Shown here: positions 11,314 through 20,985 of the stretch, piece after piece
Numbering within the stretch: position 1 is the stretch's first letter
Layout of the letters: the number at the start of each line of letters is the position of its first letter
NCBI GenBank assembly: GCA_039707465.1
Contig: CM077643.1
Location: 65,350,605-65,414,604, forward strand
DNA: 64,000 nucleotides
Origin: Rhabdophis nuchalis
Lineage: Eukaryota > Chordata > Lepidosauria > Squamata > Natricidae
Reading direction: 5' to 3'
Notes under the pieces: generated by a model
The model's input: only the letters and a program-made list of their open reading frames with translations
The model's database searches: none
What the model was told of the DNA's origin: nothing
Made by a program: the position numbers and the translations under genes

Positions 11314-11600
11314 GATCATTCTCCTGTTCTCCTTGAAGTGGGGCTACTTCATCCCTGTTGATGTTCAGGAAGTCCCTCAAGACCTGGCTTTTTCACCAGA
11401 TCTAGAGTCCCAGAAGATCGATGAAAACTTACAATGGCTTCTTCATTGGGGCTGTGCTGTTTGTTTTTTAATGTTATTTTTAATATCTGTTTTATATTTT
11501 AACAATGACTTATTTTTATATATTTATTGTTTTTAATTCTGTATGCCACAGAATTACTTTTTACGAGTTGGGAATCTATGTAAATTTGAAAGACAGCTAG
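11314..11600 (+). mobile_element. old L2-like LINE, piece 3 (3' end)
   Basis: It resumes after the hAT element with a VQEVPQDLAFSPDL frame, which aligns to the end of L2 ORF2 (FRKCLKTYFFHQAG). A T-rich 3' UTR and an AATTTGAAAGACAG tail follow. The 3' hairpin is no longer clear. Boundaries are approximate. Confidence 0.55.
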
Positions 11601-12623
11601 ACAGACAGACTGATAAAATAACTACCAATGTTCTTTATCTATGTGATAGCTATGTGTTACACTCTTTATTTAATTGAGGTTGTTTGAATGTTGTCATGTA
11701 TTAGATCTTCAACATGCATGTCTCAAGGAAACTTAGGAACTCGGGGATATTTACCCCAATCTTATACACAGATTTATAGAAGATAAGCCTGAAAATAAGA
11801 CACTTCATTATCTTTTTATATTAAATTTTGTATCAAAAAGATTTGAAGTATTAGGTTATATCTAAATATTTAGTTACAAAATGGTTCAAAATATGATTTT
11901 TTTTATTTCACAAGTTAATTCTAAGTTGTTAGAGTAAAATATAGAAAGTTGCATATTTTGGCTATAAGTTTTATTTTTAAAGGTTAATTTCCAAGGGACT
12001 TTATGCAGTATCATACAAACAGCCTTTCAGATGTTTATTGAGCTCTCTATATGTATATGCTCCTAGTGTGCATTTACTTCTTCAAAATTGTTCCAGTGAA
12101 TTCTTAATCTCTTACAGATCTAAAAGGAGCCAGATTTCATCTAATAATAGATGAGATTCATTTTATTAGTACAAGGATCCTTTATAGAATGGTACAAATT
12201 TTCAAATGTTGAGAATATACCGTGGGTATTCTTTGTAAAAATGATTGCCATGTTGCTGCTGTTGTTTCTCATTATCTCTAGCTGTCATTCCCTTAGGCTA
12301 CTTCTCACTGTATTTTTTTATTGGGAATTTTTTCCTGAAAAGATGGTGTACTTCCAAGCTGCCTATTGGTTTTCAATTTCTCTTGTTTATTTTTGAATAT
12401 ACCTTTTTCAACACATTGGGGACACAAAGGCACTCTTATTTTCTTTTGTAGCATGTCTGCTGCAAATTTGTTATTTTTTTAAAAGTGAAATCCCATGTGA
12501 GGTAAGGAGCCAGATTGGCACCAATTGGAATATTTATAAACCCTATAGATTATAGAATGGTACTATTTATAGACAGGTTTTGCATTAAGAAATAAATGGT
12601 GGCTGCAAATAATGATGATGTTA
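11601..12623 (+). other. intron sequence, no gene seen
   Basis: AT-rich unique-looking DNA. A splice-acceptor-like CTCTTACAG at about 12109-12117 is followed by an open frame, but no donor or recognisable protein supports an exon. Confidence 0.5.
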
Positions 12624-12773
12624 GTCTATAGCACAGGTGTCAAACTTGCCACATCACATTGCCCTTACATGATGTTTTGTGACATTTTTCCTCTTTGAAG
12701 AGTTGGGGTAGGTGTGGCTTACATGGGACACATCTGGCCTATTGGCCACCAGTTTGACACCCCTGGTCTATAG
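12624..12773. mobile_element. hAT-type MITE, 134 bp, with target duplication
   Basis: The element at 12632-12765 starts CACAGGTGTCAAACTTG and ends with CCAGTTTGACACCCCTG. The inverted ends differ at only a few bases. It is flanked by GTCTATAG at 12624-12631 and 12766-12773. A second member of exactly the same length is at 32650-32783. Confidence 0.85.
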
Positions 12774-13344
12774 CAGTTGCAAATTACCATTGGACATGGG
12801 GGGTCTTGGTGGTATGTACTTTAATGAATCCAGATAAATTAACTATGAAAAGTTTCTCACATACTTTTTCAAGTTAAGGTTTGGATACTTTGTCTTCATT
12901 GAACTCTTTCTTAGTAACTTTTTTGGTTATTATTTTATCCTGTAGCTGGCATGTGTATACCATTTCTTTATTTTAACTCTTACAAGAAGAAGGAAATGTA
13001 AAATGATAAGAGGTCTGAATGAATTGACTGGCATATAAAGCCTCTGTTAATAAATAAATACTGGCACAAATAAATTAGGGGAAGACATTCAATCATAACA
13101 TCTGAATTATAAGCGAATATTAATGGCTCAAAGGCAGTAGTATTGTCTGGTTTAATTAGACAAAATGAAGCAATTGCTTGACTGCTTTTTTTTTAAGTTG
13201 CTGGGCAGAATCAAAGGATTAAAACAGAAAAGCTAGTTTAAATTGATGTGCAGAATCGCAGACAGATTTCTGAGAAAAAGTAGGTGATATAAATGGAAGT
13301 ATGTCAACAAAAACACTTTTCGGCTGATATATTATTATCTTGTT

Positions 13345-14086
13345 CTTTAGAACAGGGGTCCCCAACCCCCGGGCCGCGGACCGGTGCCGGTCCGTGGCTT
13401 AGTAGGAACCGGGCCGCAGCGCCAGACAGGAGGAGGAGGGGGCAGCCCCCTGGGCAGAGCGCGCAGCCGGACGGCCGGGGCAGGCTAAGGCGAGTGAGCG
13501 GGCGGGCGGGGGCGGGGACGTCAGGTTCCTTCGTCCCGTGGGTGGGTGAACGAGCAAGCAAGCAAGCGCGGGCGGGCAAGGAAACTTGCTGCAGCAGCCC
13601 CCAACAACCTGCCTGCCCGCCCACCGGCTGCGGTTACTCGCTCGCTCACCTACCCACCGGACGAAGGAAGCTGGCGTCCGGTGGGTGAGCGAGCGAGTGA
13701 GTAACTGTGGCCGACTGGCCAGCGGACGGGTAAGGAAAGTTGCTGCGGCAGCGCCCAACAATCCGCTGGCCCGCTGGCCGCGGTTGCTCGCTCGCTCGCT
13801 TGCTCACCCATCGGACGCCAGGTTCCTTCGTCCGGTGGATGGGTGAGAGAGCGAGTGAGTAAATACAGCCGGCGGGCCGGCCAGGCTACTTCCAGGAACT
13901 GAGGAGGCTTGGGCGGGGGAGGGGGGAGGGCAGGAGACAGACAGACATAGAGAGGCACAGACACAGAGAGAGACAGGGAGGGAGGGGGGAATCAGAGAGT
14001 GACAGACACACACAGAGAGACAGAGAGTGGGAGGGAGGGAGAGAAAGATAGACAGACACAGAATGAGTGATTTAAGTGCCTGAATG

Positions 14087-14129
<43 letters not shown>

Positions 14130-14778
14130 GACAGATGGGCAAACAAAGGAGAGAGAGAAAGAGAAAGAAAGAAAAAGAAAGTGGGAGAGAGAAAGAAAGA
14201 GAGAAAGACAGACAGAGAGAAAGAGAGAAAAAAGAAAGAGAGACAGAAAGGAAAGAAAAAGAAAAAAGAGAGAGAAAGAGAAAGAAAGAAAAAGAAAGTG
14301 GGAGAGAGAAAGAAAGAGAGAAAGACAGACAGAGAGAAAGAGAGAAAAGAAAGAGAGACAGAAAGGAAAGAAAGAGAAAAAAGAGAGAGAGAAAGAGAAA
14401 GAAAAGACAAAGAGAGAAAGAGAAAGAAAGAGGGAAAGAAAGAAGGAGAAAGAAAGAGAGAAAGAGAAATAGGGAAAGAGAGGGGGGAAAGAGGGAAAGA
14501 AAGATAAAGAAAAAGAAAAAGAGAAAGAGGGAAAGAGAGAGAGAAAGAAAGAGAGAAAGAGAAATAGGGAAAGAGAGGGGGGAAGAGGGAAAGAAAAAGA
14601 AAAAGAAAGAAAGAGAAAGAAAGAGAGAGAGAGAAAGAGAAATAGGGAAAGAGAGGGGGGGGAAAGAGGGTAAGAAAGAGAAAGAAAGAGAAAAAGAAAT
14701 AAAGAGAGAGAAAGAAAGAGAAAGAAAGAAAGCGAGAAAGAGACAGAGAAATAAAGAAAGAGAGAAAGAGAGAGAGAG

Positions 14779-14853
<75 letters not shown>

Positions 14854-15054
14854 ACTTATGACCACAATTGAGCCCAAAAGTTTGGTTGTTAACCAAGACC
14901 ATTGTTAAGTGAGATGAAAATGTGAAAACATTTTCCAAGTTGGCCACGCCCACCCAGTCACATGACTGCTGAGCCACACAGCCGGTCCGCAAAATTTTCT
15001 TTAAAATGAAACCGGTCCCTGGTGCAAAAAAGGTTGGGGACCCCTGCTTTAGAA
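13345..15054. mobile_element. 1.7 kb hAT-type element filled with GC-rich and GA-rich simple sequence
   Basis: The element at 13353-15046 starts CAGGGGTCCCCAACCCCCGG and ends AAGGTTGGGGACCCCTG. It is flanked by CTTTAGAA at 13345-13352 and 15047-15054, an intact 8 bp hAT duplication. Inside, 13370-13900 is CpG-rich with repeated GGTGGGTGAGCGAGCGAGTG-like phrases. A CA run lies at 14090-14124. From about 14135 to 14852 the + strand is almost pure purine (GAAA, GAGA). A piece of the mariner/Tigger-like family follows at 14853-14920. There is no transposase frame; the long open frames over the purine tract are low-complexity artefacts. Confidence 0.85.
14135..14852 (+). repeat. polypurine GAAA/GAGA tract, about 720 bp
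   Basis: Nearly uninterrupted A and G on the + strand, ending in a run of GAAA units at 14782-14852. It contains an internal duplication: the stretch 14155-14255 recurs at about 14279-14375. It opens reading frames on both strands that encode only Lys/Arg/Glu or Ser/Leu/Phe repeats. Confidence 0.9.
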
Positions 15055-15462
15055 CATTTATGAAATAGTCTTATTATGTCTGCTGTCAGTCAAATATAAT
15101 AGTAATTTTAAAACCCTTGCAGACAGTAACTTAGTGAGAAAGACATAACTACAGGAATGAATGTGTGCTTCTATCTCACATTAAATAGCATAGCTAAGAA
15201 ATGTTTTCATTAGCATTTGTTTTGCTAAAGTAAATTGATTTGTTTTTTCTCTTGCTTGCTCCTATCAATACATATTTTTAATTTTATCTCTGACTTGCCA
15301 TAATTCTGTAATAATAGTGTTTTCTATGTGGAAATGTTTCCATCTCCATTTAATAATAACTAAGTGGGCTATCCATTTCTTTCTTTCCTGGCCTTCATTA
15401 ATTTATCCATTCATATTTTATTCTTGGCATTTTCTTTATAATTTTTCTCTTTCACTTTTTAG

Positions 15463-15630
15463 CTTCTGATTCCTCTACATCTTCACCTCTCTCAAGGACA
15501 GAATCTCTCCTCCACCTGTTTATGTCTCCTCAGTCTCCTCACTCACCTCCCAAAACTGATTCCTTTGTCTGGCCCCATGCAGCCAATCCATCTTGTGACC
15601 ACGTTCCTGGGCCCTGCGAACCTCCATTCT
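15463..15630 (+). CDS. TTC7B: candidate TTC7B alternative cassette exon
   Basis: This stretch is preceded by a strong acceptor: a pyrimidine run from 15441 (ATTTTTCTCTTTCACTTTTT) and AG at 15461-15462. It ends at the possible donor GTAAAC at 15631. The length is 168 bp, divisible by 3. Read in the phase set by exon 7, all 56 codons are open and it joins exon 8 in phase. The peptide is Ser/Pro-rich: it starts ASDSSTSSPLSRTESLLH, then LFMSPQSPHSPPKTDSFVW, and ends CEPPF plus a split Cys codon. It would lengthen the flexible linker between TPR blocks and offers several SP and TP sites. The donor is weak, as often in regulated exons. The next in-frame stop is TGA at 15649, so read-through would give a short C-terminus instead. 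The phase match and acceptor are seen; the exon itself is inference. Confidence 0.6.
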
Positions 15631-17512
15631 GTAAACAGATTTCCTCTTTCTGATGATAGGTGTTAGCTTGCTCTTTTGGTGCTTCTGATAATCTCTTTAA
15701 CTGCTAAGCTCAAATTGCATTGAAACTGGCAATTTGGCATAAGTATAACCTATGGATTACATATTTGACTTTTTTTTAAAAGAAAAAAATAGACAGCATT
15801 GAGTGGATTCAACTAGATAGCCTCTCAAATTGTCTTCCCCATCTAGCAGCTAGGAAGGCTTTACCTTAAAGACTCCACTAGGGGGCTCCATTGTCTTCTT
15901 GATAAGATAGAGCAAGTGTTGGCATAAGCTATTGCTCTGGCCAGTGGCACCTGCTAGGGCAGCATTTCCAGCCATCTGTTTTATTAGTGTTGGTTCTAAG
16001 ATCTAATAGCATGCAACAAGAGAAATTGTTGTGCCCATTATTGAAAACACGGCGTCTAATTCCAACTGATAGATCTGAGGGCCATTTTGTTAATAAAAGC
16101 TTAGATAGAAAGAAAAAATATTTTTGCTGTGACTCAAAACATGCAAAATATACATATTGAAAAACTCTTATATTAGGGATTAAGATTTAAGGGAAGCACC
16201 GTGTCAAAAACCCAGTGTGCTACAATGGGATGCAAGTTTTAAATGTGCTTGTTCCAAATGTGTCAGTTTTGTTTGACGTAATTGGCAGAGAGAGGCAGCA
16301 TGTTTTGTTGTTTTTTTATGCTGCATCTTTTCATAAAGTGGAGTATCTCCTGCAAGATTATAAACACAGAGGTTTCCATTAAATTGCTTTTAGATGCTAC
16401 ATTTTAGTAGCTTTACTATTTTTTAGTTTCTTGTTTGAAATAACAAAACTGATTGAAGCATTTTACATAAATTGGTAATAATTTTCATTCCTGGACATTT
16501 TATTTATGTTATCCTGGCATGATTTGAGGATGAGCTATTAAAATTGATTTAATCTGTTCATTTAACTAAAGATACATGAACAAATCTTCTCTAGGATAGA
16601 AATAAATGACAGAGGTTAGTAAGTGTTAGCAGATTTATATAAATCATGTTGTTGGATTCTTTTTCAAATAAACTTTGAATTATTAGTTTTTGTGCACTTA
16701 ATATCAATGCTTTTGCTATTCCCATTTGCCTGTTTAGTGCTATTCATACATTTTGTTCATACATTTGATTCACTAAAATATTTTGCAGTTTTAAGAATTA
16801 CATACTGCATTACATATAAGAAAATAATAAACTGATATGGAAGAATTCTAACCATACCATTTAAGTCTGCAAGTCCATAAATAAAGTAACACACTTTTAA
16901 GAATACTATACAGTCAATTTTCATCATGCTGATTTCTCACATGCAGGAGTTATTGTGGTTTATTGTGTTTTAAATGGGGAAACATTGAAAAGGAGGATTG
17001 CAGATTTTCCTCTCTAATCTAAAATGTTAATAGTTCAGAATATTGTTATAATCTGTAATTAGAGAGCTATTTTTTGTAAAGGATAAGCATCAACCGAGCT
17101 TCATCGGACAAGCAATTATGTTTAAGAATTAATTACATTAAGAGTGTACATTTTTCTCCTGAAAACTAAAGAAATAAGATTTGCTTTTATTTCAACAACT
17201 AATGACTAAGAAATTTAGTAGATAGTCTCATTTAAAAAATAATAATAATATGTAAATGTAAATGCTTCAAATCTGAATTATTTTGAATTCAGAAAAGGGT
17301 CATTTTCTGTTATAAACAGTGCTTTTAAGTTTAAAATGAATTTTTCTGAGTTTTAAACAGTTTTGACCCATTTAGAAGTGAATTTCCATACATGCAAAAT
17401 AATTGTTTTGAATTCATAATGCTACTGGACACCAAAACAGTATTATAAATTGCAGTCCAGGTAGGTTGAAATATTTTAATTTAGGGTAGCCAATAATTCA
17501 AGGTCCTTCTGC
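15631..17512 (+). other. intron sequence, no gene seen
   Basis: AT-rich unique-looking DNA downstream of the candidate cassette exon. No coding signal or clear repeat. Confidence 0.55.
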
Positions 17513-17615
<103 letters not shown>

Positions 17616-17639
17616 GAATATAATAAGAATATAAGGAAA

Positions 17640-18508
17640 AACAGCTGAATGACAGATTAAATAGATGGAAAACCAAAGTTTGCATGGACAGCACTTGAAA
17701 AACATTGAAGGAACATGTGATGACAACTTGACATGGACATGGCTTAAGATGGGAACTATCAAGAAAGAAACGGAAGGTTTAATACTGGCTGCTCAAGAAC
17801 AAGCACTGCAAACTAATCCCATGAAAGCAAAGATACAAAAATCCACTGACAATCCAAACTGCCAACTTTGCAATAACAAAGTCGAAACTGTTTCACATTT
17901 AATATGTGAACGCAGCAAAATCTCACAAACTGATTACAAAGCTAGACACGACCGAGTTGCTAAATTAATCCATTGGTCATTATGTAAAAAATATGATTTA
18001 CTTGTATCCAGAAAGTCATGGGACCATAAAGTGAAAAAAGTTATTGAAAATTAGAAGGTTGTGGGACTTTCGAATACAAACGGATCATCATTTGGAGCAC
18101 AACACACCAGATATCATGGTTGTAGAGTGCCGAAGTGTACAGTTTATTGATATCGCTGTTCCTGGAGATGCCAGTCGAAGAAAAAGAACTAGAAAAAATG
18201 ATGAAATATCGTGACCTGGCCATCAAAACTACACGGCTATGGATGAAGCATGTGATACTGTACCTATTGTCATTGGGGCACTTGTCCAAGAATTTTACAA
18301 GATACATCAACAAATTGCAACTTCCTACAATAACACCAGCGGAACTGCAAAAAATTGCGCTACTCAGAACATCTTATATTTTAAGAAGGTACTTGGTTGA
18401 TACCTAAAATGCTGGCAGCAAACCGTATCAACCATTAGCACCAGTCAATAGTATTTGTAATGCATTTTTAAATGTTCAGTTGGCTGAGTTTCATGTTTAA
18501 TGAATAAC
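17640..18508 (+). pseudogene. R4-clade LINE, 3' part with CCHC and endonuclease remnants (copy 1)
   Basis: The frame at 17665-18054 reads MENQSLHGQHLKNIEG, ETEGLILAAQEQALQTN and CQLCNNKVETVSHLIC, then stops. The next frame continues KLWDFRIQTD, NTPDI and VQFIDIAVPGDAS, then VPIVIGALVQ. The order matches the C-terminal CCHC finger and restriction-like (PD-D) endonuclease of R4/R2-type LINEs, which is known to make the first cut at the target. The last Cys of the finger is displaced. At least two frame breaks. The reverse transcriptase part is absent. A 3' UTR of about 100 bp leads to TAG/AAT/GAT repeats. Confidence 0.7.
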
Positions 18509-18595
18509 GATAGTAGTAGTAATAGTAGTAGTAGTAGTAGTAGTAATAATAATAATAATAATAATGATGATGATGATGATGATGATGATGATAAA
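18509..18595 (+). repeat. compound TAG-AAT-GAT microsatellite
   Basis: TAG units to about 18544, then AAT units to about 18564, then GAT units to about 18592. It joins the 3' end of R4 copy 1 to the 5' truncation point of copy 2. Confidence 0.9.
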
Positions 18596-19736
18596 GATAT
18601 TAAAGTCCAAATTGAGTGGAAGAAACATCATAAAAGCCATAAATACCTGTGCCATACCTGTGATTCGATACTCTGCAGGAATAATTGACTGGACCCAGAT
18701 GGAGTTGGACAATTTGGATAGAAAAACGAGGAAGCTTATGGAAATGAATCATGCTTTGCACCCTAAAAGTGATGTTGACTGATTATATCTGCCAAGGACA
18801 GAGGGTGGTCGAGGACTCCTAGAAGTAAAGCAGACTGTGGAAGAAGAAAGACACAGCTTGAATGATTACATCCAGAAAAATGAAGAACCAATGATTAAGG
18901 AAGTAAATAAAGGAGGCCTTTTAAAGACAACTAAGTCAAAAGCTGAATATAAGAAAGAAGTAATTGAGAAGCGAGCTGAAAATTGGAAAAGCAAAGCTAT
19001 GCATGGCCAATACTTGAAAGGTATTGAAGGCAAAGCTGACCAAAAACTAACTTGGAACTGGTTAAGATCAGGGGTACTGAAAAAGGAACCAGAAGGCTTT
19101 ATTTTGGCAGCTCAAGAACAAGCCTTAGTTGCATGAAGGCAAAAATTCAACATGTTACCACCAACAGCAAATGTCACCTCTGTAATGAGAAAAATGAGAC
19201 AGTCGACCACCTGATCAGTGGGTGCAGCGAAATTTCACAAACTGACTACCTACAACGCCATGACCATGTTGCTAAGATCATTCACTGGAAATTGTACCAG
19301 AAGTTTGGATTTGAGTACAGCAAAAACCACTGGGAACATCAGGTTGACAAAGGTTTAGAGAATGAGAAAGTCAAGATCTTGTGGGACTTCAGAATTCAGA
19401 CTGACAGACACTTGGCCTACAACACACCTGACATAACAATAGTTGAAAAGAAAAAAGTATGGTTCATTGACAGTGCAATACCTGGTGATGCACGAATTGA
19501 AAATAAGCAGCAAGAAAAAATCACAAATTACCGGGCCTTGCAAATTGAAGTTGAGCGACTGGAAAAAGAAATTGTGTGTTGTCCCGATAGTAATTGGAGC
19601 CCTTGAAGCAATACCTAAAGGGCTACCTCGCTATTTAGAAATTTTACATTTACCGGACTTGAACATTCTGACTCTACAAAAAAACTACCCTACTTGGAAC
19701 AGCTTATATCCTCCAAGGTTACCTTAACAACTCCTA
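18596..19736 (+). pseudogene. R4-clade LINE, 3' part (copy 2)
   Basis: It starts in the end of the reverse transcriptase region (IPVIRYSAGIIDWTQMELDN, LDRKTRKLMEMNHALHPKSD), where a TGA at 18780 probably replaces an Arg CGA. It continues LYLPRTEGGRGLLEVKQTVE and SKAMHGQYLKGIEG. After a frameshift near 19135 it reads MKAKIQ, the finger CHLCNEKNETVDHLISGC (C-x2-C-x8-H-x4-C, complete) and the endonuclease ILWDFRIQTD, NTPDITIVEKKKVWFID. A second frameshift near 19585 precedes VPIVIGALEAIPKGL. It is longer than copy 1 and keeps the finger intact. R4 LINEs are known in lizards. Confidence 0.75.
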
Positions 19737-19837
19737 GGTCCTTGGTTCTCAGTAATCATTTGAATTCCATAAAAAATGACTTGTTAGGGTTAAATGTGTA
19801 TTCTCCTTGTTAGATTCTATTCTGCCTTGTCCTGAAA

Positions 19838-20014
19838 GTAACAGAATAACAGAACAAGAGTTGGAAGGGACCTCGGATGTCTTCTAGTCCAATTCCCTAC
19901 TTAGGCAGGAAATCCTATACCATTCGTTTCAGACAAATAGTTGTCCAATCACTTCTTTAAAACTTCCAGTGTTTGGGGCGTCCACAACTTCTGGAGGCAG
20001 GTTGTTCCACTGAT
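19838..20014 (-). mobile_element. CR1 LINE 3' end, piece 1 (antisense)
   Basis: It contains GAGTTGGAAGGGACCTCGGA, TCTTCTAGTCCAATTCCCTA and CTTCTGGAGGCAGGTTGTTC, the inverse of the CR1 3' end seen at 27492-27825. It stops at TGATTA, where a mariner-like element is inserted, and resumes at 20907. Confidence 0.8.
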
Positions 20015-20016
20015 TA

Positions 20017-20904
20017 CTGTATTTTTTGGAGTATAAGACACACTTTCCCCCCTCCCCCCTAAAAGAGGCTGAAAGTTTGGGTGTGTCTTATACTCAGAAT
20101 GTAGCTTTTTCTAATCTTTTTTTCAGCCCTAATGAGGTGCTAACGAGTGAAGCCTGCTTTGGCTGCTTTTCTCATTGCTGCTCCTTCCAACATTAGTGCC
20201 TCATTAGGGCTGGAAAAAAGCTTCACATATTTTTACTGCAGCATACTCCCCCATTTGGATACCGGTACATCTAAGTGAGACTTGAAAGAGTAGAGACGAA
20301 ACAAAATGGAGTCTGTGCTTCAAAAACAATTTCTCAAGGAATGGAAAATCTACTTGTCTCCAATGCAACACATTCTTTTGCAAATTGTGGCTATCTTCTT
20401 TGAATTTTCTCATTTAAGTATGCCCTTCAACTTTTAGTTTTGTACTTTGTTGATTTTAGTTGTTTTTAATTCCCTGTGCCCCGCCTCGAGTCCCTTCGGG
20501 GAGAGAGAGCGGGTTAGAAATAAAAATTATTATTATTATTATTATTTCTGTGGAGCAGATAATTTGCTAGTATTACTGCTCCAAGTTTCCAGATTAGAAA
20601 TAACATCAGTCGTGCTGGTTGATGATCTCAGACAGAGTTTAGATAGAAAAGTGTACTCTTTTTTGGTCCAAATAGACTTCTCACTTGCCCTTAATAATGA
20701 TTGTAAGTGATTGTTAATCAGTGTGGCCTCACTTGGAGCACATATAGTCCAGGGGATAAAAAGTGTGCACACTCAAAACCAGCAAACCTATGTGCTGAAG
20801 CTGACCAGACGAATGAATAGCCAGATGAATACCTGGTAGTCAGATTCCCCCCCCCCCTATTTTCCTCCTCAAAAACTGTGCATCTTATACTCTGAAAAAT
20901 ATGG
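20017..20904. mobile_element. mariner-like non-autonomous element inserted in CR1
   Basis: It starts CTGTATTTTTTGGAGTATAA and ends with TTATACTCTGAAAAATATGG, an inverted terminal repeat of about 26 bp. TA at 20015-20016 and 20905-20906 is the expected Tc1/mariner target duplication. Related ends occur at 41604-42572, 45617-46803 and 55578. An L2 3' end is inserted inside it at 20430-20546. No transposase is seen. Confidence 0.75.
20430..20546 (+). mobile_element. L2-like LINE 3' end inside the mariner-like element
   Basis: Only the last 100 bp or so of the 3' UTR: CCCTGTGCCCCGCCTCGAG, hairpin TCCC-TTCG-GGGA at 20491-20502, GCGGGTTAGAAATAAAAA, then ATT units to about 20546. It is the youngest of three layers here (CR1, then mariner-like, then L2). 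Confidence 0.8.
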
Positions 20905-20906
20905 TA

Positions 20907-20985
20907 ATTGTCCTAATTATCAGGGAATTTCTCCCTAGTTCTAGGTTGTTTCTCTCCTTAATTAGTTTCCATCGTGTGGTTTGTG
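20907..20985 (-). mobile_element. CR1 LINE, piece 2 (antisense)
   Basis: It resumes the CR1 with ATTGTCCTAATTATCAGGGA, TTTCTCCCTAGTTCTAGGTTG and TTAGTTTCCATCGTGTG. These match, in order, the antisense of CR1 sequence just upstream of piece 1 as seen in the unbroken copy at 41085-41400. Confidence 0.75.

Noticed and set aside
12109..12210. Possible extra exon after CTCTTACAG
   Set aside because: Open for a while in phase, but no donor, no recognisable protein and an AT-rich composition like the surrounding intron.
13293..13964. Several GC-rich open frames and a CpG-island-like block
   Set aside because: They lie inside the hAT element between intact ends and target duplication. The frames overlap in all phases, and no gene promoter or exon logic was found.
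13804..14992. Open frames of 143 to 357 codons on both strands over the GA-rich tract
   Set aside because: Pure low-complexity translation (Lys/Arg/Glu on one strand, Ser/Leu/Phe on the other) of a simple repeat inside a hAT element; no splice sites or domains.
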